Source: DASSFG01 sp035550375
GTDB taxonomy: Bacteria; Planctomycetota; Planctomycetia; Pirellulales; JAICIG01
Reading direction: 5' to 3'
Assembly: GCA_035550375.1 (NCBI GenBank)
Contig: DASZPH010000124.1
Span: forward strand, 124,001 to 188,000
Length of the DNA: 64,000 bases
The notes beneath the pieces were generated by a model. The model was not told the origin of the DNA and made no database searches. It saw nothing but the letters and a program-made list of their open reading frames with translations. A program made the translations under genes and the position numbers. Below are positions 28,901-36,671 of this stretch, piece after piece (position 1 is the stretch's first letter; every line of letters starts with the position of its first letter).

Positions 28901-29013
28901 CCAGACAGGGCGGCGTGGGCCACCAAGGCGAGGATGGCCCCGCTCAAAACCAGAATCCGCACACGGCGAAGAAATGGCACTTGGCAGAAATCAGGCCAGC
29001 GCGGCGATGCCAT
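25906..29013 (-). CDS. Large exported tetratricopeptide-repeat protein
   Basis: The product is 1035 residues. An N-terminal membrane or signal helix lies at about 20-37 (ILVLSGAILALVAHAAL). The rest is almost entirely TPR units of about 34-37 residues, for example AAGHYKEKRWKFAADEF, ARFYLGESLLQLRRFDDAAQAF and QWMIGETFFHQKNYESALREY, 20 or more by eye. The pattern is of the CpoB/YbgF and Tol-system type. It is coupled to ExbB by a four-base overlap, so it probably forms the periplasmic scaffold of this ExbBD machine. It is much longer than CpoB (about 260 residues), which suggests several binding surfaces. Confidence 0.9.
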   Translation of the reverse strand: MASPRWPDFCQVPFLRRVRILVLSGAILALVAHAALSGPAEDQYAVAAGHYKEKRWKFAADEFQAFLVQNPEHASASKARFYLGESLLQLRRFDDAAQAFRAFAEHAPQDRLATKARFRAGEAVYLAGRYAESQAELERFYTDFPDDPLNGYVLAYLGDIAARNNDFRLSQKWYEEALRRFPQGPLADDCRFGLAKALETQGGVEDARRLYLALASKSRNAWADKSQFRLAASFYAGGDYEQALACFQDLLEVPRFAGSGLRVKAALAAGQSLYQLNRLEPAGKRFESLLAEKSVAAEARYWLGLVQAARHEWLKAADTLLLAAEESGEGKLAASALFQAGDALLHAGKAKAAEDQFQRVLRVWPDGEFAQKSAVGLVQAALLSGDHESVDRLAERFAEEYPESSMRDQVDRLVGRSLLEQKNFEGASSVFERLTATETADASPQKDADRCLLAAAYTGLGRYDDALQAVDPVSIGKDPSDSGDAADAAKRQLWIDVHRQRAAALIGLNRFADALPLLERLSSAGRDAAKSDPSAAIWTPAEMAVCLAKTGQLDRAKSLYADQLSQSQDTDVLPSAILSLAESALDQLDATWASELFGRLAAGKSPFKARALWGLARSELKLGETSQAVEALDRLLTDHADDPLASQAALARGQLLEQLKDDEAALRSYRQVIDKYPTSSALAPALLAAARAEHRLKQPQKAAALYEQLDRQFPAAPEHDAVLYEWAWTLRDLDEPDKASEIFERLHTLMPKSRFWADAVYRLAERTYETKDYPRAAQLTSELIGGDPGEEVLPHALYLEAQIAAAQNEWPRTTAPLERLLAEFPESPIVPLARYLLAEAAYREADFDRAAEAFRELAESTQGRSDKWLGMIPLRRAQILARNKEWHDALEMASQIETDFPDFEQQYEVDYVIGRCHASLGNFDDARAAYRRVVKSEAGEKSETAAKAQWMIGETFFHQKNYESALREYLRVEILYAYPTWQAAALFEAAKCHENLGEPKQAAELYDKLMKSYPDSPLVKDAAQRLNALEGHTQK

Positions 29014-29268
29014 TCGGACGGAACGTGGTGGTGGAGGCGAACCTAGGGCAATTCATCCTAATGCCGATGCGCAAAGGGTGACAAGAGCATCGTTCGCCAG
29101 GCGGTGGGTTAGAGTGTGGGGCTTTGCCCAAAAGGTCCCGTTTGCCCCGAAAGTCGCGAACCCAGTAAGTCTGCCCGTCGCCCGCTTGCTCTACCTCCTC
29201 AAACGGTCAACGCCGTTATTCACGAATATCCTTGGTTGATCGAGCCAGTGATCGCTCTGGCCGAAGCA

Positions 29269-29277
29269 TGGTAGAAT
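29269..29277 (+). promoter_or_regulatory. Possible extended -10 promoter of rlmN
   Basis: TG-G-TAGAAT forms an extended -10 with five of six consensus bases, 33 bases before the rlmN start. The -35 region 17 bases upstream (TGATCG) is poor, which is tolerated by extended -10 promoters. Confidence 0.3.
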
Positions 29278-29309
29278 AACGCATCGCTTCGTTTCCTGGC
29301 CTCACCCTC

Positions 29310-30365
29310 ATGCCGTTGTCCGACCTTCTCGAACTCTCCCTGGACCAGCTTCGCGGCTGGATGACCGAACACGGCTTGCCGGCCTATCGGGCGGGCCAGG
29401 TGTGGCGCTGGCTGTTTGAAAAGCGAGCCGGCGATTTCGAGGAGATGTCCGACCTGCCGAAGTCGATGCGGGGCCTGCTCGCGGAGAACTTTCGGATCTG
29501 GACCACGAGCGTCGCCTTCCATCCGACCGCGGCCGACGGCACCGAAAAACTGCTGCTGCAACTGGCCGACCGCCAGCAGATCGAGTGCGTGCTCATTCGC
29601 GAGGGCAAACGCCGGACGATCTGCATCAGCACGCAGGTCGGCTGCGCGATGGGCTGCGTTTTTTGCGCCAGCGGCCTGGAAGGTGTGGCCCGAAATCTTA
29701 CGACTGGCGAGATCGTCGAGCAGATGCTGCGGCTGGCCCGCTTGCTGCCCGACGACGAGCGGATCAGCAACATCGTCGTGATGGGCATGGGCGAACCGCT
29801 GGCCAACCTCGACCGGCTGCTTCCGGCGCTCGAAGTCGCCAGCCAGGCGAGCGGACTGGGCATCAGCGCCCGGCGGATTACCGTCTCGACCGTCGGCCTG
29901 CCGCAGGCGATCGATCGCCTGGCCGAACTCGACTTGCACTACCACCTGGCCGTGTCGCTGCACGCGCCCAACGACGAGCTGCGCGACGAGCTGGTCAAGG
30001 TGAACAAGAAAACGGGAATCGAGCCGATCCTGGCGGCGGCCGACCGCTACTTTGAGCACACGGGCCGCCGGTTGACCTTTGAGTACGTGTTGCTGGGCGG
30101 CGTCAACGATCAGCCAGAGCACGCCCGCGAACTGGCGAGGCTGCTCAGGGGCAAGGTCGCTTTGCTCAACGTCATCCCCTACAACCCGGTGGCCGGCCTT
30201 CCCTATCGAATGCCGTCGGCCGCGGCACAGGAGCGATTCGTCAAGATCCTGACCGAAGGGGGGATCAACACCCAGGTGCGGCAACGCAAAGGCGACCGCA
30301 TCGACGCGGCCTGCGGCCAGTTGCGCCGAAGCCGCAAATTCGCGATGCCGGTGGCGCAAGCATAA
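29310..30365 (+). CDS. rlmN: 23S rRNA (adenine-2503-C2)-methyltransferase RlmN
   Basis: The product is 351 residues, the usual length. The radical-SAM cluster motif CxxxCxxC is at C112, C116 and C119 (QVGCAMGCVFCASG). Other RlmN blocks are VMGMGEPLANLD, RRITVSTVGL, HAPNDELRDELV and the C-terminal KGDRIDAACGQL with the methyl-accepting Cys. Cfr-like resistance enzymes share the fold, but the N-terminal helix-hairpin region (PAYRAGQVWRWLFEK) is that of housekeeping RlmN. The enzyme methylates C2 of A2503 in 23S rRNA and A37 in some tRNAs. A long antisense frame covers this gene but is a GC-driven shadow. Confidence 0.97.
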   Translation: MPLSDLLELSLDQLRGWMTEHGLPAYRAGQVWRWLFEKRAGDFEEMSDLPKSMRGLLAENFRIWTTSVAFHPTAADGTEKLLLQLADRQQIECVLIREGKRRTICISTQVGCAMGCVFCASGLEGVARNLTTGEIVEQMLRLARLLPDDERISNIVVMGMGEPLANLDRLLPALEVASQASGLGISARRITVSTVGLPQAIDRLAELDLHYHLAVSLHAPNDELRDELVKVNKKTGIEPILAAADRYFEHTGRRLTFEYVLLGGVNDQPEHARELARLLRGKVALLNVIPYNPVAGLPYRMPSAAAQERFVKILTEGGINTQVRQRKGDRIDAACGQLRRSRKFAMPVAQA

Positions 30366-30567
30366 AGAGGGCCCGATGCGATCGCCTCGCGATTCGCAAA
30401 AAAACCTTCTTTTATCCAGGCCTCCTAATCGGCACAGCTCATCGCCTCTAGAAAATCGTTCGCGGCAGAAGCGGAACGAGACGATTTATTGTAGACTAGG
30501 CGCGTGGGGGGTTCAGGCGGTCATTGTTCAGGCGCAGGGAAGTGCCCCAGCTTTGGGAGTCGGTGCA

Positions 30568-30807
30568 ATGCAGTCCTCCTCGACGGTGGAAGAATTGTTG
30601 GCGCAGGTGGACGCCATTCCGGCGGGCGAACACTCGTTTCAGTTGTGGGTTCCCAGCCAGTTGACGCTCGACAACGAGGCGGTCGTCGCCGATCTGGCGA
30701 TGGGATTTTTGCTGGATCGTATCATCGGCAAGGGCCTTTACCCTCGCGGATACGAAGAAGGCGACGGCGGAAGACTCTACAAGTACGCCACCGAGTTGTG
30801 CGCCTGA
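30568..30807 (+). CDS. Small acidic protein, function unknown
   Basis: The 79-residue product starts at the ATG at 30568 with GGGAG ten bases upstream; the longer frame upstream has no family-like content. It contains SSTVEELLAQVDAIPAG, a middle LDNEAVVADLAMGFLLDRIIG and a Gly/Tyr-rich end (YPRGYEEGDGGRLYKYATEL). There is no membrane segment or signal. I recognise no family. It lies between rlmN and the PaaK-like gene on the same strand with moderate gaps on each side (202 and 108 bases), so it may be monocistronic. Confidence 0.65.
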   Translation: MQSSSTVEELLAQVDAIPAGEHSFQLWVPSQLTLDNEAVVADLAMGFLLDRIIGKGLYPRGYEEGDGGRLYKYATELCA

Positions 30808-30915
30808 TACGTCGGCGCTTCTTGACTTGCGAAGCGAGGCTTGTGCGCGCAGGTCTCTGACGCAGCGCGCCCCGCTTTGGACTTTCAGCCTGACCCACCT
30901 TATGCTTGGTGGATC

Positions 30916-32190
30916 ATGCACAACCCGGGCGCCGAACGCCGCCGGCTGCAGTCGCTTGACCGCAGCTCGCTAGAAAAGTACCAGCTTGACCGGCTCAATT
31001 CGCTGCTGAGCGAGATCCTTCCTGCGAATTCGTTCTATTCCAGCGCGCTGGCCGGCGTCGAGTTACCGCTACGTTCGTTGGCCGATCTCGAACGGCTTCC
31101 CTTCACCACCAAGGACGATTTGATCGGCGCGGGAGGCGGACCGGCTGCGAACCGGACCTGGCCGGTCGAAAGGTACGTTCGTTTCCATCAGACTTCCGGG
31201 ACGCGCGGGCGCCCCTTGGCCGTGCTCGATACGGCTGAGGACTGGGCCTGGTGGATCGAGTGCTGGCAGTACGTGCTTGACGCGGCCGGCGTCACGCCGG
31301 CGGATTGCGTGATGATGGCCTTTTCGTTTGGACCGTTCATCGGATTCTGGAGCGCTTACGAAGCGTCCGCGGCCCGCGGCTGCCTGGTTGTGCCCGGCGG
31401 CGGAATGACGAGCGCCGCGCGGGTCGAACTGATGCGCAACAGCCGGGCAACCGTCGTCTGCTGCACGCCAAGCTACGCCCTGCACCTGGCCGAAGTGGGC
31501 CGGCAGCGTGAGTTCGATTTGGGAGCATTGGGGGTGCGCGTGCTGATCCTGGCAGGCGAGCCGGGGGGTTCGATTCCTGCCACCCGGAGACGCATCGAGC
31601 AAGCCTGGCGAGCCGACGTGATCGATCACGGGGGCGCCACCGAAGTCGGCGCATGGGGTAGCGGCGATTGCGAAGGCCGCGGCCTGTATGTGACGGAGAG
31701 CCAGTTCATCTCCGAATTTCGCTCGCCGACGACAGGCGGGCGGGCTAAGGAGGGGGACTTGGCTGAGTTAGTGCTCACAACGCTGGGGCGGGCCGGGTGC
31801 CCAGTCTTCCGCTACCGGACAGGCGACCTCGTGCGGCCGACCTGGTGCGAGAACCGCTTTGTGTTGCTCGAGGGGGGCATCGTCGGCCGGACGGACGATA
31901 TGCTCACTGTCCGTGGCGTGAACGTTTTTCCGACGGCGCTAGAAGAGATTCTCCGAGGCTTTCCCGAAGTCGATGAGTTCAGGTTCACCGCATCGAGAAT
32001 CGAGGAGATGGACCAGGTGACGGTTGAGGTGGAGGACCGCCTGGAGCGGCCAACACGGATCGCCGAAGAGTTGCACCTGCGGCTAGGATTAAGAATGGAT
32101 GTGAAATGCGTTCCACCCGGCACCTTGCCCCGATTCGAAGGAAAGGGGAAAAGGTTTGTGGACAACCGAGGTTCCTCCGGCACTCCATGA
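30916..32190 (+). CDS. PaaK-like AMP-forming acyl-CoA ligase
   Basis: The product is 424 residues from the ATG at 30916. The P-loop is TSGTRG (93-98), near the SSGTTG of phenylacetate-CoA ligases. Other adenylation blocks are DHGGATEVG (A5-like), YRTGDLVRP (A8-like) and the C-terminal GRTDDMLTVRGVNVFPTALEEIL typical of PaaK. Length (about 430) matches the family. It should activate an aryl or other carboxylic acid with ATP and transfer it to CoA or another thiol. No phenylacetate pathway gene is near, so the substrate is unknown. The next gene starts 112 bases downstream. Confidence 0.85.
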   Translation: MHNPGAERRRLQSLDRSSLEKYQLDRLNSLLSEILPANSFYSSALAGVELPLRSLADLERLPFTTKDDLIGAGGGPAANRTWPVERYVRFHQTSGTRGRPLAVLDTAEDWAWWIECWQYVLDAAGVTPADCVMMAFSFGPFIGFWSAYEASAARGCLVVPGGGMTSAARVELMRNSRATVVCCTPSYALHLAEVGRQREFDLGALGVRVLILAGEPGGSIPATRRRIEQAWRADVIDHGGATEVGAWGSGDCEGRGLYVTESQFISEFRSPTTGGRAKEGDLAELVLTTLGRAGCPVFRYRTGDLVRPTWCENRFVLLEGGIVGRTDDMLTVRGVNVFPTALEEILRGFPEVDEFRFTASRIEEMDQVTVEVEDRLERPTRIAEELHLRLGLRMDVKCVPPGTLPRFEGKGKRFVDNRGSSGTP

Positions 32191-32301
32191 CGAGCAAAGT
32201 AGCCCCGGCACGCCGCGACGGGAAGGTGGCCCCGTCGGGCCGCGCGTTCACCGCCCGGCGTCGGAGCAACCACAATCAGGCACTGAGCTATTGAAGACAA
32301 C

Positions 32302-33093
32302 ATGATCGAAACGCGTGAGCTAACGACTGCATCCGAGTTGCGGCGGGCGATCCGAGCCGGCCGGCACACGGGGCCGACAGCCGGATTGGTGCCGGGGTTC
32401 GTGCAAGCGAACGTCGTTATCCTGCCGCTTGCCGTCGCAACCGAGTTTGGCGACTTCTGCCGACTGAACAGCCGACCCTGCCCGCTGATCGACCAGACCG
32501 AACCGGGCAACCCGGAACCCAAACGCTCGGCCGCCGGCGCCGATCTGCGGACCGACGTTCCGCGCTACCGGGTTTTTCGGCAGGGCGTCGCCGAACCGAT
32601 TGAGCCGACCGACGTGCTCTCGCTCTGGCGAGACGACCTGGTCGGCTTTCTGCTCGGCTGCTCCTTCACATTCGAGAGGGCTCTCTTGGAGGCGGGGCTG
32701 CCGGTGCGGCACATCGAACTGGGCCGGAACGTACCCATGTTTCGCACCAGCGTCTCCTGCCGCCCGGCCGGGCGCTTCGCCGGCCCGCTGGTGGTGAGCA
32801 TGCGGCCTTATCGGCCCGACCAGGTGGAGCGAGTGCGGGAGATCACGGGCCGCTACCCCACGATGCACGGCGAACCGGTTCACATCGGCGACCCGCTGAA
32901 ACTGGGAATCGTCGACATCGCCAGGCCCGACTTCGGCGACCCGGTGCCGATCGAGCCGGACGAAGTACCGGTCTTCTGGGCCTGCGGCGTGACCCCCCAG
33001 CTTGCCCTCGAAGCAGCCAAACCCGAACTGGCGATCACGCACAGCCCGGGCTGCATGTTTGTGACGGATTTGAGAGAGGACACGGACGCTTGA
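32302..33093 (+). CDS. DUF1445 (YcsI / D-glutamate cyclase-like) putative hydro-lyase
   Basis: The product is 263 residues, the full length of the family. Family blocks are HTGPTAGLVPGFVQANVVILP at the N-terminus (in pieces HTGPTAGLVPG and QANVVILP), GFLLGCSFTFERALLEAG, and the C-terminal FWACGVTPQ with THSPGCMFVTDL. In mitochondria this domain is D-glutamate cyclase, while bacterial members are called putative hydro-lyases; the bacterial substrate is not settled. Its stop overlaps the start of the DUF971 gene by one base (TGATG), giving translational coupling. Confidence 0.9.
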   Translation: MIETRELTTASELRRAIRAGRHTGPTAGLVPGFVQANVVILPLAVATEFGDFCRLNSRPCPLIDQTEPGNPEPKRSAAGADLRTDVPRYRVFRQGVAEPIEPTDVLSLWRDDLVGFLLGCSFTFERALLEAGLPVRHIELGRNVPMFRTSVSCRPAGRFAGPLVVSMRPYRPDQVERVREITGRYPTMHGEPVHIGDPLKLGIVDIARPDFGDPVPIEPDEVPVFWACGVTPQLALEAAKPELAITHSPGCMFVTDLREDTDA

Positions 33094-33413
33094 TGGAACC
33101 TCGACCGACCAACCTCGCGCTACAGGGCAACGACCGCCTGCTGATCGAATGGAGCGACGGACAGCGGCGGAGCTACGAATTTGGCGAATTGCGAAACCAC
33201 TGCCCGTGCGCGACCTGCCGCGAAAAGCGCTCGCAGCCACCTCCGCCCGCGACCTCTCTCACCATCCTCTCCGCGGCCGAAACGGCGCCGCTCAAACTCA
33301 TCGACATGAGCCCGGTGGGCAACTACGCCTACACGATCAAATTCAGCGACGGCCACGACACGGGGATTTACACGTTCGCCCTGCTCCGCGAACTGGGTCG
33401 GGAGGAGAGGTAG
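33093..33413 (+). CDS. DUF971 (gamma-butyrobetaine hydroxylase-like N-terminal domain) protein
   Basis: The 106-residue single-domain protein starts at the ATG overlapping the previous stop. It has the DUF971 pattern: LxIEWSDGQRRSYEFGELRNHCPCATCRE (in pieces IEWSDGQRRSYEF and CPCATCRE), then PVGNYAYTIKFSDGHDTGIYTF. C37, C39 and C42 form the probable zinc site together with a His. In eukaryotic hydroxylases this domain is a zinc-binding N-terminal module; stand-alone bacterial proteins are often linked to Fe-S or Mrp/ApbC genes. Here the coupled partner is a DUF1445 protein, which is less usual. Confidence 0.9.
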   Translation: MEPRPTNLALQGNDRLLIEWSDGQRRSYEFGELRNHCPCATCREKRSQPPPPATSLTILSAAETAPLKLIDMSPVGNYAYTIKFSDGHDTGIYTFALLRELGREER

Positions 33414-33425
33414 GCAGGGGGGACC

Positions 33426-34337
33426 ATGAGCCCATCCGACCGAATTCTCGGTTGCCTCCTGGGCGGCGCCCTCGGCGACGCAATGGGCGGGCCTTATGAG
33501 AACAAGCCTTCACCAATTCGCCTGATCGCGGACGTTCCGTTGAGGCTCTCCGACGACACGCAGCTTACGCTTTCAACTTGTGAGGCGATCGTGGAGGCGG
33601 GTCGGCCCAGTCCGCAGCTCGTCGCCGCGGCCTTCGCCGCCTTGTTTCAGCAACGGGGCCTAAGGGGACTCGGAGCCAGCACCTATAAGGCGTTGCAGGA
33701 ACTCGCGGCGGGCGGGCACTGGGCCCTCGTTGGCGGCAAAGGAGAACTTGCGGCGGGCAATGGCCCGGCTACGCGCATCGCGCCACTAGCATTCTTGCTT
33801 GATCCGTCGAGCAGCTCCGACAGACAGATCATCCGCGACGTTTGCCGGATAACGCACCACAACGAAGAGGCGTACTGTGGTGCTCTGGCCGTCGTCCGCG
33901 CCATCAGGTTGGCATTCCGTGGCTGCTGGCGGGCCGGAAGGGGACTTCTGCACGAGGTGGCCTTAGGTCTGCCCGATTGCGCCGTAAGAGATCGGCTTAC
34001 CGCGATGTCTCCGGATTTTGCGAGTGTTCCGCTCGCCGAGATTGCACGCCGCTTCGGCACGTCAGGTCATGTTGTCGAGTCGGTGCCCTTTGCGTTGATG
34101 GCGGCGGAGCACCTTGGCGAGATGAGCTTCTCTGCCGTCATCGAAGAGGTCGTCATGGCGGGGGGTGACACCGACAGCACGGCGTCGATGGCGGGGCAGA
34201 TTTGCGGCACTTGCGTCGGACAACAGGCTCTACCAGATGACTGGCTCGATCGGCTGCCGGAGGCGCACGACGTTAGGCGGACAGCCGATTGTTTTGCCAG
34301 GTTCGTCGACTCGTCGCCGCCGGCCCCTGGTGCTTAG
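33426..34337 (+). CDS. ADP-ribosylglycohydrolase (DraG/ARH family)
   Basis: The product is 303 residues. The N-terminal RILGCLLGGALGDAMGGPYE is the family start (in pieces). The metal-site residues are SDDT (D43, D44, T45) and GGDTDSTASMAG (D248, D250), so both Mg-binding halves are present. Such enzymes remove ADP-ribose from proteins, from nitrogenase reductase in DraG, or from small molecules. No ADP-ribosyltransferase gene is visible nearby. The gene follows DUF971 by 12 bases on the same strand and ends in a four-base convergent overlap with the DUF11 gene. Confidence 0.9.
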   Translation: MSPSDRILGCLLGGALGDAMGGPYENKPSPIRLIADVPLRLSDDTQLTLSTCEAIVEAGRPSPQLVAAAFAALFQQRGLRGLGASTYKALQELAAGGHWALVGGKGELAAGNGPATRIAPLAFLLDPSSSSDRQIIRDVCRITHHNEEAYCGALAVVRAIRLAFRGCWRAGRGLLHEVALGLPDCAVRDRLTAMSPDFASVPLAEIARRFGTSGHVVESVPFALMAAEHLGEMSFSAVIEEVVMAGGDTDSTASMAGQICGTCVGQQALPDDWLDRLPEAHDVRRTADCFARFVDSSPPAPGA

Positions 34338-36379
34338 CGCAGCTCCTTCAGCCGCTTGGGGGCGGCGACGTGCGGCGACGCCGTGGTCGATTCGTCGGCC
34401 AGGGACTCGGCCTCCTGCGACCGTTCCGAGGCGTCGGCGTAGTAGAGTGTGGTCTCCTCTTCAGCCAGTTCCGTCCCCAGTGACTTGCACTGCAGAACGA
34501 CGCGGAAACGGTGCGAGCCGGGCGTTGATGCTTTAGCGTGAATCTTCAAGATTTTCTCCTGGCCGGGGCCAAGTGAGGCCAACGTGTGGAAGACCACCTC
34601 GCTGCCCGATAGCGAATGGGCCAGGCCGTCCACCGACACCGGCTCGACGCCGTCGGAGAACGAGGCCCTCACGTCGACCCCTTCCGCCGCTTTATCGCCT
34701 CGGTTGCGAACCCGCACTTCGTAAACGGAGTCGTCTCCGACCGGCACGGCGCCCGAAGGATCGGCGATATCGAGCACCAGGTCGGCCACCGCCACGACGT
34801 CCGTCTTGGCAAGGTTCGTGTGTTTCAGATCACCGTCGGCTTGGGCCGAGACCTCGACCCGGTTTTCCCCCGGCGCTTTGACCAGGCATTTGACCGTATA
34901 CAACTGCTCGCTGCCGGCCGCGAGCGAGGAGAGCGACCAGGTGGTGCGGCCGTGTTTGACGTCGATCTTGCCATCGTGCGAGGCGGCCACGCATTCCGAT
35001 CCTTCAGGCAGCGTTGCCACCACCTTGACCTTGCGAGCCGGGGCGTCGCCCGGGTTGCGAACTCGCACGCGGTAGGTGGCCGGCGTGCCGGCGTATTGCT
35101 GCGCCGGTCCTACGACCTCGACCTGGATGCCGGCCTGCCGCACCGCCACGTCTTCTGAGGCGGCGGCGGCCAGATTCCCGTCGGCGGTGGCGCGAGCTTG
35201 AATCGTCAACTTGCCCCCTTGCCGGGCCACCAGCTCGATCTCGACAGCTTTGCTCTCGCCCGCCTTGAGGGTGCCGATGCGGTGCGTCGCCGGATTGCCT
35301 TCTTCCGGCGGCAGCGGCAGGAGGTGGATGACCGTGTTCTCGGCCGGTCCGTTGCCCGGGTTGCTGATCACGAGCCGATAAACCTCTCGTTCCCCGCAGT
35401 GCACTTCGCTCGCCCCTTCGATGGCCAGAGCGAGCTTGGCTTCCTGCACGTCGAGCGTCGTCTTGGCCGAAACGGCCGCGCATCCGCACCGCACGTCGAG
35501 CGCCAGCGAGGCGCTGTCGTGTGGCACGATCCGCAGCACCAGTTCTTCGTGTTTTCGGGCCGCCAGGCTGCGTATGGCCCATTGCACGGCCGATCCACTA
35601 GGAGCCCGATCGACCGTGCCGGTTGTCGGGCGCACCGAGGCCAACTCGGCCGAGTCGGGCAACGAAACCATGACCACCAGGTCGCTGGCCGGCTGATCGC
35701 CCTCGTTGGTCACGGCCAGCTTGTATTCGGCCGCCTGTCCCACGGCCATCCGGCGCGGTCCGGTGGCCCGTAGCGTTACCTTCGGCGTGGTTCGCGTGAA
35801 CAAGGAACCATTATCGCCAGTACTTTCCGAGGCGTGCTTTTCTGAGCTGCCGGTCCTCGCCGAGTGGGGCCTCGCCAGAGCCGCGACCGGCTTGTCCTCT
35901 TCCGGTTCCGCGACCGCTTCGTGCAGCGGTATCAAGGCGACTTCCGGCTCCTCAACCTCCTCGGTGTTTTCGGCAACCGGCTCCTCGAAAGCGGGCGGAG
36001 TGTCGTCTGTCTGTTCGTCGTCCGTGGCTTGCGTTCGGGCGGCCGTTCGGCGGCTGGAAGCGGCGCTGGTCGGCTTCTTGGGCGCCGGCTTCACTTCGGC
36101 CTCTGTTTCGGTCTTGGCCTTGTTGGCCGACTGACTTGTCATGCGAGGGGGCGGGGTCTCGGTCTTTTTGGCACGTGACGCAGGCGCGTGGTTGTGCGTT
36201 GCCAGGTGCGGCGCGGGTTCGTCTGGTGCAAACTCGGCCGTCAGCGACCGCCGGAAGCGGCTCCATCGTTCGGCGATTGGCCCGCGGGGCGTCGAAGGAC
36301 GGCCATCTTGTGCGGCGGCGAAAGAAGCGAACAGGCCCAAAGCCGCCAGGCCTACCAGGAACCGGTCGAACCGAACCAT
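34334..36379 (-). CDS. Secreted DUF11-repeat (CARDB-like) protein
   Basis: The product is 681 residues from the ATG at 36379, which gives a clean signal peptide (1-23, cleaved near AAA-QDG); the 57-residue upstream extension was rejected. Residues about 30-195 are low-complexity and charged (Pro, Glu, Ala, Thr). Four Ig-like DUF11 repeats follow at about 200-315, 316-425, 426-540 and 541-650, each with a phrase like YKLAVTNEGDQPASDLVV, YRLVISNPGNGPAENTV, YRVRVRNPGDAPARKVKV or YEVRVRNRGDKAAEGVDV. The role is probably as an envelope or surface adhesive or structural protein. Confidence 0.88.
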   Translation of the reverse strand: MVRFDRFLVGLAALGLFASFAAAQDGRPSTPRGPIAERWSRFRRSLTAEFAPDEPAPHLATHNHAPASRAKKTETPPPRMTSQSANKAKTETEAEVKPAPKKPTSAASSRRTAARTQATDDEQTDDTPPAFEEPVAENTEEVEEPEVALIPLHEAVAEPEEDKPVAALARPHSARTGSSEKHASESTGDNGSLFTRTTPKVTLRATGPRRMAVGQAAEYKLAVTNEGDQPASDLVVMVSLPDSAELASVRPTTGTVDRAPSGSAVQWAIRSLAARKHEELVLRIVPHDSASLALDVRCGCAAVSAKTTLDVQEAKLALAIEGASEVHCGEREVYRLVISNPGNGPAENTVIHLLPLPPEEGNPATHRIGTLKAGESKAVEIELVARQGGKLTIQARATADGNLAAAASEDVAVRQAGIQVEVVGPAQQYAGTPATYRVRVRNPGDAPARKVKVVATLPEGSECVAASHDGKIDVKHGRTTWSLSSLAAGSEQLYTVKCLVKAPGENRVEVSAQADGDLKHTNLAKTDVVAVADLVLDIADPSGAVPVGDDSVYEVRVRNRGDKAAEGVDVRASFSDGVEPVSVDGLAHSLSGSEVVFHTLASLGPGQEKILKIHAKASTPGSHRFRVVLQCKSLGTELAEEETTLYYADASERSQEAESLADESTTASPHVAAPKRLKELR

Positions 36380-36671
36380 AGTGCGTCCTGCCGTAGTGAT
36401 TGCGCGGGAAATATTGTTCCATCGCGACTTATCGGCTGCCCGGCCTTTAACGCTGCAACATTCCTGACGCGGGTTTTGCTGCAACCAAAGGGTGCCCCTC
36501 AACATGCGCGCGATTTGTGAGCTTCTCGCCGATTTTTGCCCCGAAACCATTCGCCCCTCGTCAGGTTATCTACTTCGCTCTTGCCTGGCTTACCGCGTCC
36601 CTCGGTTTTCTCCCGCAGTTCGATTCGGTTGTTACGGTGCTCTGCGGAGGCAGCGCAGATCGGGGGCGACT

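Noticed and set aside
29220..30359. Long minus-strand frame (379 codons) opposite rlmN
   Set aside because: rlmN has all radical-SAM motifs; the antisense frame has no recognisable domain and is composition-driven.
30377..30404. Hairpin TGCGATCGC-CTC-GCGATTCGCA followed by seven A after rlmN
   Set aside because: The stem has a bulge and the run is A, not T, on the transcribed strand of rlmN; in the other direction the T-run would precede the hairpin, so it is not a standard terminator.
31563..31585. tRNA T-arm-like sequence GGTTCGATTCC
   Set aside because: It lies in the middle of the PaaK-like coding region, and no acceptor stem, D-arm or anticodon arm can be drawn around it.
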